Shown one piece after another: positions 43,559 to 52,534 of a DNA stretch of 64,000 nt. Origin of the DNA: Balneolaceae bacterium. GTDB taxonomy: Bacteria; Bacteroidota; Rhodothermia; Balneolales; Balneolaceae. The DNA is taken from the NCBI GenBank assembly GCA_018401935.1, contig JAGYJQ010000005.1, positions 97,349-161,348 on the forward strand, read 5' to 3'. The translations under genes and the position numbers were made by a program. The number at the start of each line of letters is the position of its first letter. The first letter of the stretch is position 1. The notes beneath the pieces are model-generated. The model saw only the letters and a program-made list of their open reading frames with translations. It did no database searches and was not told the origin of the DNA.

Positions 43559-44788
43559 GGCCACTAGCATCATAAAAAGGCTATTTAACATTAAGCCACT
43601 AATGAATTGTGAAAAAACCATATAGGAAACAAAACTAGCCAAAAATCCTAGCCCTACCGCCTGCATCCATTTGTTTTCATGAACATCCCCATTATCATGA
43701 ACATCCCTAAACCAGCGCATACTTTCTAAAGCCTGTCGAAAAATTAGGTACATGATCACGGTGAACAAAATAAAACCGAGTAGACCTAATTCCGCAAAAA
43801 CCATATAAAAGTCGTTATGCGGTTCAAAAATCCATTGCGTTTTTTGTGGCGGGTATAAATACTGAAAGTAAGTTGAGAAGCCTTGGAAGCCTACTCCTAG
43901 CAAATAACTATCAGCGATCATAGTCAATGCCCCCATTGCTAGTACCACTCTGAATTTTGTAGAATCATCTCCCCCTCCTACAAAAATTCCGACGATTCGG
44001 TCCCATAGAGAAAATACCAGATTTTGAACCGTTGGACTAATGAGCAAAACCATGAACAATGCGATAGTTCCGTATAAAAGAATTGGATTCTTTCTCTGAA
44101 ACAATTGTATGGTCAAAATACCAACAAAAAGTGAAATCCAAGCGGACCTAGAATAACTAAGCAAAACCGATGCAAGCATTACCCCAGCGAGTCCGAATAA
44201 TACCAAACGCAACCACTTCTTTGTGCTAACCCCCATCCAAGCCACACAAATGAGAATGGGTGTAAAAAAATTACTAGCAAAGACATTAGGATCATTTTCA
44301 GCACCAGTAGATCGGATGATTCGCACACCTTGTTTCAAATAGTTAAAGGCTAAAATTTCAGGATTCGCATAGATTTGATACAGGTTAATGAGTGCAACTA
44401 CCACTCCACTACCAATAAAGGCATACACTCCTATACGAAGATGCTCTGGTTGTTGAATGAAATTATACACCAAGTAGGTCATCCCTAACAACACCGAAAA
44501 ACGAACGGCATAAAATACCGCTTGTTGGCGCTCAGGAGTGTAGATGCAGGATAAAAAAATGAGTCCCAAAAATAAGGCATACCATTTTTCCATCCCGTAC
44601 AATTCAATACTTGAATCAACACTCAAAAATTTAAGCAGTAAGAAGCCTCCAATTGAAACAAAAAGCGCTAGTTGAAATAAGGTAATAGGGATGACACTTT
44701 GCTCTGCCAAATAGAATAAACCAGAGGCGTAAGCCCCCATGATTAAGGGGGCTACAAAAAATAAGCTATGCAACCTTCGGTAGACCAA
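43505..44788 (-). CDS. O-antigen ligase / Wzy-type polymerase family membrane protein
   Basis: 427 residues, about 11-12 membrane segments with a large periplasmic loop containing 'LLGVGFQGFSTYFQYLYPP' and 'HNDFYMVFAELGLLGF', the pattern of O-antigen ligases and Wzy polymerases. It polymerises repeat units or attaches glycan in the periplasm. It follows a Wzz-like gene by three bases. The C-terminus is encoded within a 54-base tail-to-tail overlap with the convergent glycosyltransferase gene. Confidence 0.88.
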   Translation of the reverse strand: MVYRRLHSLFFVAPLIMGAYASGLFYLAEQSVIPITLFQLALFVSIGGFLLLKFLSVDSSIELYGMEKWYALFLGLIFLSCIYTPERQQAVFYAVRFSVLLGMTYLVYNFIQQPEHLRIGVYAFIGSGVVVALINLYQIYANPEILAFNYLKQGVRIIRSTGAENDPNVFASNFFTPILICVAWMGVSTKKWLRLVLFGLAGVMLASVLLSYSRSAWISLFVGILTIQLFQRKNPILLYGTIALFMVLLISPTVQNLVFSLWDRIVGIFVGGGDDSTKFRVVLAMGALTMIADSYLLGVGFQGFSTYFQYLYPPQKTQWIFEPHNDFYMVFAELGLLGFILFTVIMYLIFRQALESMRWFRDVHDNGDVHENKWMQAVGLGFLASFVSYMVFSQFISGLMLNSLFMMLVALIFSLSKFTIQSRIEGA

Positions 44789-44791
44789 TAT

Positions 44792-45982
44792 CTAGCCTTT
44801 AACAAACGGAAGAGTTAGTAATTTATCATACAACTCCGGCTGTGTCTCTCGGATATGATCGACCCAATGTTCATACCACAAACGAAGCAACAATACGATA
44901 AAGCCCAAAAGAAAAAAGGCAATCACAATAAATGCCCGCTTTGGATAAAATTTATAGGTGGGAAGCGTAGGCTCATCAATTAACGACAATCCAGAATTAA
45001 TTTCATTGAAATTGAGCTTTTGCTGCTCGTACTGTGGATATAATACCTTATAAATCTCCTGCTGTATTTCCACTTCCCGAAACAAACGATAATACTCAGC
45101 AAATAACGGTGGCATTTCACTAACCGATTTAAAAATATCGCCCTGTGACTCTAAGCTGCTTTCCTTGTTTAAATATCCATCATATAAACTAGCAAGCTCT
45201 TCGTAGGCTACTTGCGCTGTTTTATACCGAGAACTTTCCACTCCTAAAGTTTGCTTAAAAAGGGCCATCTCAATTTCCTTTTCAACCATTGCTGACTTGA
45301 TTTCAGCAATATTTTCAACCATGGCCCTAGCCTGTTCTTCGACCTGCAATATTCCATTTGCTTCCTGAAATGCAATCAGTGAATCTTCGGCTTGTTCCAT
45401 CTCCAACATATTTTGGTCCAACCGATTTTGGAGCATCAAATAACTGGACTCTATATTCTTTTTATTAATGGATAAGGCCACTGAGTCCAATAAACTGTAG
45501 AGATACTTCGTCATTTCAAAAGAGCGTTCCGGCGACTCATCGATTACCGAGAATGAAACGGCTATGATGGCATTAAAACCAATCCCACCTTCTCTCATTT
45601 CTTCAATCATGATGTTGTTGTCGAGTTTTTCCCGAACGTTCTCTAGTACATCAGAGGAGTACACTTCAAACAAATTAAACTCCTCAATCATTTTGTCCTT
45701 AATCTGATTACTACGTAACAAAACCAATGTCTGATCCGAGCTTACATTATCCCCACTTACCGATAGGTTGGCAAGCCCACTAAGTAGCCCCCCACTGGAA
45801 AAATTAATGGAATTACCTGAGTTAATAATATAGGTCAAATCCGTTTTGAATTTTTTTGGCCAAAGAAGAGCAACAGCTAAACCCAAAAGGGTAAACACCC
45901 CCATTATGGTGATCACTTTCTTCCATTTTTGAACCAGTACCAATACAATGTCCAATATATCTATTGTCTTATTTTCCGTCAT
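44792..45982 (-). CDS. Wzz-type chain-length determinant protein
   Basis: 396 residues. An N-terminal membrane segment ('VITIMGVFTLLGLAVALLWP') and a C-terminal one ('AFIVIAFFLLGFIVLLLRLW') flank a periplasmic coiled-coil domain with long Glu/Gln-rich helices (about 170-290). There is a 'PTLPTYKFYPKRAF' motif before the last segment, as in GNVR/Wzz proteins. It has no tyrosine kinase domain. It sets polysaccharide chain length with the Wzy-like polymerase downstream. It overlaps the preceding glycosyltransferase gene by 14 bases. Confidence 0.9.
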   Translation of the reverse strand: MTENKTIDILDIVLVLVQKWKKVITIMGVFTLLGLAVALLWPKKFKTDLTYIINSGNSINFSSGGLLSGLANLSVSGDNVSSDQTLVLLRSNQIKDKMIEEFNLFEVYSSDVLENVREKLDNNIMIEEMREGGIGFNAIIAVSFSVIDESPERSFEMTKYLYSLLDSVALSINKKNIESSYLMLQNRLDQNMLEMEQAEDSLIAFQEANGILQVEEQARAMVENIAEIKSAMVEKEIEMALFKQTLGVESSRYKTAQVAYEELASLYDGYLNKESSLESQGDIFKSVSEMPPLFAEYYRLFREVEIQQEIYKVLYPQYEQQKLNFNEINSGLSLIDEPTLPTYKFYPKRAFIVIAFFLLGFIVLLLRLWYEHWVDHIRETQPELYDKLLTLPFVKG

Positions 45983-47120
45983 GATGTTCTGATAACTCGT
46001 TATAAAGAGTAGTTAATTTTACTGCTTCGTGTTCCCACGAAAACTGTTTAGAGTGACGTAGGGCATTCTGAGCATAGTGCTGCCAAAGTGTTTGATCCCC
46101 TCTTAAGCGGTCTATAGCCGATACCAATTCCGCTGGTTTTTGTGGGTTTACAGCAATACCCACTCCCAGTGGATCCAATAATTTTTTCCATTCTGTAAAA
46201 TCGGTGTAGATAATGGGAATACCAAACGCCATATACTCAAAAAACTTAGTAGGATATTTATATTTATAATGGTCACTGTAAGGGAAACCCCCCAGCCCAG
46301 CTAACCAATTTCGTTCGGCATAACGCTCCAGAATCCTTGAAAAAGGCACATAAGAATCCATCCCTTCCCAGTGAATTCGTTCCTCTATTCCTTTTTGAGC
46401 ATCCAATGTTTTATCGAAAGTTCGTTGATAAGTACGTCCGATTAAGTGTAGATGTACGTTTGAAGTGCCTCGTATTCCCTCCATGTATTTTATCACACCT
46501 CGTTCAATTTCAACATTCCCAGTATACAATACGTGGGATTCCCCATTAGCATTTATTGGGCCCTGCTCTAGGGGTGCCGGATCCCGTGTTACTGGTATAT
46601 TGTGATAGTTGGCCACGATAATGCCTTTAGGAAAACGATGCTGATAATACGCTTCAGCAAGAACAGTAGGCATTACCGAATGCGCGAGTCCTTCTATCCA
46701 GCCTACCAGAAACGAAAAAAGACCTTTTAAATAGCTAGGTATATAATTTCTATGGTGTATTACCGTTTTGTTGTCTTCATGAACATCATAAACTGTAGTA
46801 TACCCCATCAATCGATGTACCAATGCCCAAGGGATTAGCTCTGGATCATGAAAATGAATCACATCCGGCTTCAACCTTCGTGCCATCTTAAACAGCTTCG
46901 CAGGTCGCATTAATTTGGCCAAGATGCTTTTTTTTAATTTTGCTGGATCTTGATTCCACACCCGATGCAATTGAACCCCTTCACGAACTTCATTTAAGGA
47001 GTCAGGTGTTAACAAATGTACATCAAACCCTTGCGCGGCCAGGGAACTGCATTGCTTTAAAAAGATTCTAGGATCTTTCCAGGGATGAACGGAAGAAATA
47101 TGCACTATGCGCATGGGCAT
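45969..47120 (-). CDS. family 4 glycosyltransferase
   Basis: 383 residues (381 if the ATG at 47114 'MRIVHISSVHPWKDPRIF' is the start, which fits the family better). The fold opens with the 'MRIVHISSVHPW' Rossmann strand and the C-terminal half holds 'FFEYMAFGIPIIYTDFTEWK', typical of GT4 enzymes, with the acceptor-side 'VIHFHDPELIPWAL'. It lies between a GT2 gene (9 bases) and the Wzz gene (overlap), so it belongs to the exopolysaccharide operon. Confidence 0.9.
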   Translation of the reverse strand: MPMRIVHISSVHPWKDPRIFLKQCSSLAAQGFDVHLLTPDSLNEVREGVQLHRVWNQDPAKLKKSILAKLMRPAKLFKMARRLKPDVIHFHDPELIPWALVHRLMGYTTVYDVHEDNKTVIHHRNYIPSYLKGLFSFLVGWIEGLAHSVMPTVLAEAYYQHRFPKGIIVANYHNIPVTRDPAPLEQGPINANGESHVLYTGNVEIERGVIKYMEGIRGTSNVHLHLIGRTYQRTFDKTLDAQKGIEERIHWEGMDSYVPFSRILERYAERNWLAGLGGFPYSDHYKYKYPTKFFEYMAFGIPIIYTDFTEWKKLLDPLGVGIAVNPQKPAELVSAIDRLRGDQTLWQHYAQNALRHSKQFSWEHEAVKLTTLYNELSEHHDGK

Positions 47121-47129
47121 GCACTTAGA

Positions 47130-48242
47130 CTACCAAGTATTCTTGGCAGAAAATAACCTTTTAAAAACTTGAAAAATAAAACCAGAAGAATGTCCAACCT
47201 GCATAATTATTAATGAACAGGCTGTATGTAAGATTTTGGAAAGCGTATTAGGCTGTTTCTGATCTGATTTCCAAATATTCTTACTAAAGTTGTATCGATT
47301 CACCCACACTACCCGAGTAGACTCTAACAGAACAAGTCCTAAAAAGAACAGACTAACTGGTATAGCCCACAAAGTTTGAGTAGTTAACACATCTGCTACA
47401 ACGTAGCCAATGTAACTCAATAGGAATATGGTTGGTAGAAAACTGCGTAAAGGACTCGAGAAAGGATGCAATAATAAGGTAACAAATCGCCCACGACCGT
47501 ATCTGAAATACTGGGTCAATAAGCCTTTAAAACTAGATCGAGGATAATACCAACACTTAATTTCCGAGCTAACTCGTATGCAAGATCCATACTCTTCTAG
47601 CAGTCGTAAATTTAGTTCCGAGTCCTGATTAGTTATGTTAATCTCACTAAACCCTCCCAACTTTTTTAAATCTTGTGTCCAAAAACATCCTAAAAATACC
47701 GTATCAGCAAAGCCGTTATAACTATCTTTCATGTACTTAGCCCCCCCATTACCCAAGATGCTTTTTACTGCTAAAGAAATACCCGTTTGAACGGGATTCT
47801 GGGCCAAATAACGCTGAGCACCCCCCACATTTCTGGCTGCATCCATTTTTAGAGCTTTAATGCATTGTTCCACGTAATCATTGGCGTAGAGACAATGTCC
47901 ATCTGCTCGTAAAAAAACGTCTCCTTTGGCTTTTTTAATCATCTCATTTAACCCAAAAGACTGATACTTATTGGGGTTTTCAATTAAAATTACACGGGCG
48001 TCCTTTTCACTCCATTTGCGAATGAGCTCTCTGGTCTTGTCTATACTACCCCCATCAGCAATAAGAACTTCGACTATATTTGGGTAGGAAGAATGAAGAA
48101 AACTTGATAACAAACGATCCACGTGCTTTTCTTCATTGTAGAGAGGTATAGCTATAGTGACCGACGGCCATTGTTTTGCCGTTGTTTTGCTGTCGGATTC
48201 AGCCGCTGGGTCTAATTTTTGCTCAACAAAAAGTTCCTGCAT
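47130..48242 (-). CDS. family 2 glycosyltransferase, ExoA-like
   Basis: 370 residues. GT-A motifs: 'VTIAIPLYNEEKHVDRLLSS', 'VLIADGGSIDKTRELI' and 'GDVFLRADGHCLYANDYV', the last holding the acidic DxD-like metal site in the ADGH form used by ExoA-type succinoglycan enzymes. A C-terminal region with about two to three hydrophobic segments ('FLPTIFLLSYIGYVVADVL') anchors it in the inner membrane. It begins the polysaccharide gene run behind pyrB, after a 165-base gap with no recognisable signal. Confidence 0.9.
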   Translation of the reverse strand: MQELFVEQKLDPAAESDSKTTAKQWPSVTIAIPLYNEEKHVDRLLSSFLHSSYPNIVEVLIADGGSIDKTRELIRKWSEKDARVILIENPNKYQSFGLNEMIKKAKGDVFLRADGHCLYANDYVEQCIKALKMDAARNVGGAQRYLAQNPVQTGISLAVKSILGNGGAKYMKDSYNGFADTVFLGCFWTQDLKKLGGFSEINITNQDSELNLRLLEEYGSCIRVSSEIKCWYYPRSSFKGLLTQYFRYGRGRFVTLLLHPFSSPLRSFLPTIFLLSYIGYVVADVLTTQTLWAIPVSLFFLGLVLLESTRVVWVNRYNFSKNIWKSDQKQPNTLSKILHTACSLIIMQVGHSSGFIFQVFKRLFSAKNTW

Positions 48243-48407
48243 CTAATCGATTGTTTAACCACATAGTGGTAGATAGTTATCTCGTAATTGGTATTGATTG
48301 TAGCTTTGTTTCTATAAAAGGCAGTTGTTGAGCTTTAAATTGAAAGTCAAACTACTTTATCGCATCGTAAAAGTCAATATAGAACGATAAAATACGACTA
48401 TATAAGC

Positions 48408-49391
48408 TTAAATCCTTGTGCCCCCACTTAACAAATATAGTATGGCCATACGTACGGCAACCCCATTAGTGACTTGGTCTAATATAATAGCTCGTTCATG
48501 ATCTGCAACTTCGCTTTCCATTTCAACCCCTCTGTTAATCGGACCAGGATGCATAATCATGAAATCGGGATAGCGTTCTAAATGTTCCAATTTTATCCCA
48601 AAGTTCTCATGATACTCCCTTAGGCTAGGAAAAAACTCCGTTCCTCTGTCCTGACGCTCAAGCTGAATACGCAGTGCCATAGCCATATCGCACCATGCTA
48701 AGCATTCTTCAAGGTTGTAGGAAATACCTACCCCCATTTGATCAATAAATTTAGGCATCAGTGTTTTGGGTCCGCATAATACGACTTCAGCCCCCAATTT
48801 CTTTAAACCAATAATATTAGAACGAACCACTCTACTATGAGTTATATCACCAATAATAGCAATCTTGGCTCCTTTTATACTTCCGTGTACTTGTTGAATG
48901 GTAAACAAATCAAGCAAGGCTTGGGTTGGATGTTCATGCGCCCCGTCGCCGGCATTTAAAATAGCTGCATCAACACACTGAGTTAAAAAGTGAGCAACAC
49001 CAGGGCTTTCATGACGTACTACCACCATATCAATTTTCATCGAGGAGATATTCTGTATTGTGTCTTTTAAAGACTCCCCCTTTTTGGTACTTGAAGTACC
49101 TGCCGAAAAATTCACCACATCGGCTCCCATTCTACGCTGTGCTAACTCAAAAGATAATCGCGTTCTTGTAGAATTTTCATAAAACAAATTTACAATCGTT
49201 TTATCTCGAAGGGTGGGTACTTTAGGCACGGGGCGATTCAAAATTTCACGAAAAGAAACCGCCTGTTCCAAAACATACTGTATATCTTGTGCACTGTAAT
49301 CCGCCAAGCCTAGTAAATGCTTTTGGCTAAATTGGTATCCACTTTGTGTGCTGGTATCGGTGGATTTTTTATTGATGCTTTGCTTACTCAT
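48408..49391 (-). CDS. pyrB: aspartate carbamoyltransferase catalytic subunit
   Basis: 327 residues. Carbamoyl-phosphate site 'FYENSTRTRLSFELAQRRMG', 'SSTKKGESLKDT', the aspartate-side 'HPTQALLDLFTI' and the C-terminal 'MIMHPGPINRGVEM' are all intact. It forms carbamoyl aspartate from carbamoyl phosphate and aspartate, the committed step of pyrimidine synthesis. No pyrI is seen. It follows pyrR by nine bases, so both are co-transcribed. Confidence 0.97.
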   Translation of the reverse strand: MSKQSINKKSTDTSTQSGYQFSQKHLLGLADYSAQDIQYVLEQAVSFREILNRPVPKVPTLRDKTIVNLFYENSTRTRLSFELAQRRMGADVVNFSAGTSSTKKGESLKDTIQNISSMKIDMVVVRHESPGVAHFLTQCVDAAILNAGDGAHEHPTQALLDLFTIQQVHGSIKGAKIAIIGDITHSRVVRSNIIGLKKLGAEVVLCGPKTLMPKFIDQMGVGISYNLEECLAWCDMAMALRIQLERQDRGTEFFPSLREYHENFGIKLEHLERYPDFMIMHPGPINRGVEMESEVADHERAIILDQVTNGVAVRMAILYLLSGGTRI

Positions 49392-49400
49392 AGTCTTAAT

Positions 49401-49970
49401 TTACTCCTTCGAAGCGAGGGTATCGTTCTTTGCATCATCTCCATCTACCAGATAGACGGCATCCTCGCCATCTAGTTCTTTAACTCGAACCCGAACTTCC
49501 TCGGTGGCATACGTAGGAATTTGTACACCCACAAAATCTGGTGCTATAGGTAATTCGCGATGGCCACGATCAACCATACAGCAAAACTGAATTTTTCGCG
49601 GCCGCCCATATGCCATAAGTGCATCTAAAGCAGAGCGAACCGTTCTACCTGTATAGAGTACATCATCTATCAAAATAACATCCCGTTCATATAGATCAAA
49701 GGGAATCTCTGTCACCTTTACATCGGGCATTTTAAGCTTAGACCGAAAATCGTCTCTATAAAAAGTAACATCTAAGACTCCAAAATCAATATCAAAGCCC
49801 AACTCCTTCTCCATGACCGACTTAATCCGTCGACCCATATACACCCCTCGCGTTTGCATTCCCACTATGGCTAATTTTTTGGGATCATCATAGGATTCTA
49901 GGAATTGATGAGCAAATCGCAAGTAGGTGCGATTTAGATCCTCAGCATCCATGATTTTAGAAGTACTCAC
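49401..49970 (-). CDS. pyrR: bifunctional pyr operon regulator / uracil phosphoribosyltransferase
   Basis: 189 residues with the PRPP-binding motif 'VILIDDVLYTGRTVRSALDA' and the 'AIVGMQTRGVYMGRRI' start of PyrR. PyrR senses UMP/UTP, binds pyr mRNA in species that use attenuation, and is a weak uracil phosphoribosyltransferase. The 86-base leader before it (49971-50056) shows only two small hairpins and no clear PyrR-binding loop or terminator, so the regulatory mechanism here is unclear. Confidence 0.92.
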   Translation of the reverse strand: MSTSKIMDAEDLNRTYLRFAHQFLESYDDPKKLAIVGMQTRGVYMGRRIKSVMEKELGFDIDFGVLDVTFYRDDFRSKLKMPDVKVTEIPFDLYERDVILIDDVLYTGRTVRSALDALMAYGRPRKIQFCCMVDRGHRELPIAPDFVGVQIPTYATEEVRVRVKELDGEDAVYLVDGDDAKNDTLASKE

Positions 49971-50056
49971 TTCGTAACAGCAATTGGAGGGTTAAGCGGA
50001 TAAACCCGCAGGAACAACGTCCTAAATATACTAAGCTTTTTCGAGAATTCGATACG

Positions 50057-51169
50057 TCATTCTGAAGCCACTAAAAAATCAACTATTCGCTTTGCAGCCA
50101 TTCCATCCCCATATGGATTTGGTTTTTGAGTCATATTCAAATAGGCCTCTTCATTTACCATCAATTCTCGCACCTCTTGCACAATGGCTTCTCTCTGGGT
50201 ACCCATAAGTTTAACTGTCCCTGCTTCCACCGCCTCCTGCCTTTCGGTTTGCTCACGAAGTACCAACACTGGCTTATTCAAAGATGGAGCCTCCTCCTGC
50301 ACACCACCACTATCGCTAATAATCAAAAATGACTTCGACATCAACCAGACAAAAGCTTCATAACCTAAAGGTTCGATCAAGAAAATTCCCTCTGTATTCC
50401 CCAAAGCATGTATCATGGGCTCTCGTACAGCAGGGTTCATATGAAGGGGATAAATTACTTGTACCTGTGTGTCAGAGGCTAATTCGCGCAAAGCCTCAAT
50501 TAATTCTGAAAAGCCGGCTCCCATATTTTCTCTGCGATGACCTGTTACTAAGAGCAGTTTTTTCTCAGGGTCATATATACGCTGCAGCTTTTGAATCTCG
50601 GGGTTGGATTCAGGAACTACTTTTTTTTGACACATCATCAAAGCGTCTATAACCGTATTCCCTGTTACCACAATATCTTTATCAGCAATGCCCTCCTTGA
50701 GTAAGGCCTGTTTATTTTTTTCTGTGGGAGCAAAATGAATATCGGCAATTCGGCTGACCAATTGCCTGTTCAACTCCTCGGGAAAAGGAGCTGTTTTATC
50801 ATAGGTTCTGAGCCCAGCCTCCACATGATATACTGGGATTTCACGCTGAAATGCTGCTAATGCTCCAGCTAAACAGCTGCTTGTATCTCCCTGTACTACC
50901 ACACAGTCTGGGTTCACTTCGCTCAGTACCTTATCTAGTTCCCGAAGTAATTTGGATAGAAGTAGATTTAAACCTTGTCCAGATTTCATCACCGCAAGTT
51001 CACGATCGGGCACTATATTCCACTGCTCAAATGCGCTATCCAATAACTCCTTATGCTGCCCAGTCGAACACACAAATACCTCAAAACTACCTCTTTGTTG
51101 ACACTCCAATATAATTGGAGCTAGCTTAATGGCCTCAGGTCGGGTTCCTATTACAAACAACACGTTCAT
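50057..51169 (-). CDS. wecB: UDP-N-acetylglucosamine 2-epimerase (non-hydrolysing)
   Basis: 370 residues. 'LFVIGTRPEAIKLAPIILEC', 'VVVQGDTSSCLAGALAAFQ', 'PVYHVEAGLRTYD' and 'SDSGGVQEEAPSLNKPVLVL' are diagnostic. The enzyme converts UDP-GlcNAc to UDP-ManNAc for polysaccharide synthesis, which fits the neighbouring exopolysaccharide genes. Standard length. It is divergent from sucC, with a 151-base shared upstream region. Confidence 0.95.
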   Translation of the reverse strand: MNVLFVIGTRPEAIKLAPIILECQQRGSFEVFVCSTGQHKELLDSAFEQWNIVPDRELAVMKSGQGLNLLLSKLLRELDKVLSEVNPDCVVVQGDTSSCLAGALAAFQREIPVYHVEAGLRTYDKTAPFPEELNRQLVSRIADIHFAPTEKNKQALLKEGIADKDIVVTGNTVIDALMMCQKKVVPESNPEIQKLQRIYDPEKKLLLVTGHRRENMGAGFSELIEALRELASDTQVQVIYPLHMNPAVREPMIHALGNTEGIFLIEPLGYEAFVWLMSKSFLIISDSGGVQEEAPSLNKPVLVLREQTERQEAVEAGTVKLMGTQREAIVQEVRELMVNEEAYLNMTQKPNPYGDGMAAKRIVDFLVASE

Positions 51170-51320
51170 TTGAGCTAATTTTAAGGTAATCTTTCTTTTA
51201 TTTACCCTATAAACTAGCTATTTTTGCACACTTAAAGAATGCCACTGAAAACTATCTCCCAAGATTGTTTCGACCCGGGCTTATTTCAATCTTACTAATC
51301 GTCTACCAAACACTGTTCCT

Positions 51321-52526
51321 ATGAAAATTCACGAGTATCAAGCCAAAGAAATTTTAGCCTCTTTCGGAGTTCCCGTTCCCAAAGGAATATCCACGACTAC
51401 TGTCGAAGGTGCCGTTAAGGCTGCTGAAGAGCTGCAAGCAGAAGGAACTTCGCTATTTGTGGTTAAAGCACAAATACACGCGGGTGGTAGAGGAAAGGGC
51501 CGAACAAAAAAGAACAACGCCAAAGGAGTCATTCTTTGCAAAAGTGTAGAAGAAGTACAGCAAGCCGCAGAATCTCTTCTGGATGATGTATTAGTGACCA
51601 TTCAAACAGGTCCATCTGGACAGTTAGTCCAACGATTGTATGTAACAGACGGTGTCGATATTGAACAAGAGTTTTATTTGGGCATTCTATTGGATCGCGC
51701 TGTATCCAAAAATGTGATCATGGTATCAACAGAAGGTGGGGTAGAAATTGAACAAGTAGCCGAAGAAACACCCGAGAAAATTATAAAAGCGTGGGTAGAG
51801 CCTGGTATGCCCCTACAAGTAAATCAGGCTCGGATGCTTGCATTTAGCCTAGGTTTAGAGGGCGCCGCACTAAAACAAGGCATCAAATTCATTATGGGGA
51901 TCTACAATGCCTTTCTAAAAACAGATGCTGACATGATGGAAATAAACCCATTGATCCTAACGCCCAATCAAGAAATTATGGCACTCGATGCCAAAGTTAC
52001 CTTCGACGGTAATGCATTATATCGTCATTCCGATATTGCCGAATTACGCGACGAATCCGAAGAAGATCCATTCGAATTAGAAGCCCAAAAATACAACCTG
52101 AACTATATCAAATTAGATGGCAATGTAGGGTGTATGGTGAATGGTGCGGGCTTAGCAATGGCTACTATGGACATTATTAAATTATCCGGTGGAGAGCCTG
52201 CAAATTTCCTTGATGTGGGTGGTGGAGCCAATGTAGAGACGGTTAAAAATGGTTTTCGAATTATCTTAGACGACCCAAATGTGAAAGCTATTTTGATCAA
52301 CATTTTTGGTGGAATAGTACGCTGCGATCGAGTAGCAAACGGGGTTATTGAGGCCGTTAAAGATCCAGAGATTGCAGAAAAAGTAACCAACGTTCCTATT
52401 ATTGTACGCCTTCAGGGTACCAATGCTGCAGAAGCCAAAGAAATCATTGATAATTCCGACTTAAACGTTATTTCTGCTGTACTGCTAAAAGAAGCCGCAG
52501 ACGAGGTTTCAAAAGTACTCGCTTAA
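51321..52526 (+). CDS. sucC: succinyl-CoA ligase (ADP-forming) subunit beta
   Basis: 401 residues with the ATP-grasp fold: 'MKIHEYQAKEILASFGVPVP', 'KAQIHAGGRGKGRTKKN', 'DMMEINPLILTPNQEIMALD' and the phospho-His loop partner 'NIFGGIVRCDRVANGVIEA'. It forms succinate and ATP from succinyl-CoA in the TCA cycle. The sucD gene is not next to it, unlike in many species, so the alpha subunit must be encoded elsewhere. Standard length. It converges on bshA with an eight-base gap and no visible terminator. Confidence 0.96.
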   Translation: MKIHEYQAKEILASFGVPVPKGISTTTVEGAVKAAEELQAEGTSLFVVKAQIHAGGRGKGRTKKNNAKGVILCKSVEEVQQAAESLLDDVLVTIQTGPSGQLVQRLYVTDGVDIEQEFYLGILLDRAVSKNVIMVSTEGGVEIEQVAEETPEKIIKAWVEPGMPLQVNQARMLAFSLGLEGAALKQGIKFIMGIYNAFLKTDADMMEINPLILTPNQEIMALDAKVTFDGNALYRHSDIAELRDESEEDPFELEAQKYNLNYIKLDGNVGCMVNGAGLAMATMDIIKLSGGEPANFLDVGGGANVETVKNGFRIILDDPNVKAILINIFGGIVRCDRVANGVIEAVKDPEIAEKVTNVPIIVRLQGTNAAEAKEIIDNSDLNVISAVLLKEAADEVSKVLA

Positions 52527-52534
52527 AAGGCGCC

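Noticed and set aside
48243..48407. Promoter or terminator between pyrB and the GT2 gene
   Set aside because: No stem with a T run and no well-spaced -33/-7 elements were found in this gap.
49971..50056. PyrR attenuator in the pyrR leader
   Set aside because: Only two short hairpins are present; neither the consensus PyrR-binding loop nor a terminator/anti-terminator pair can be drawn.
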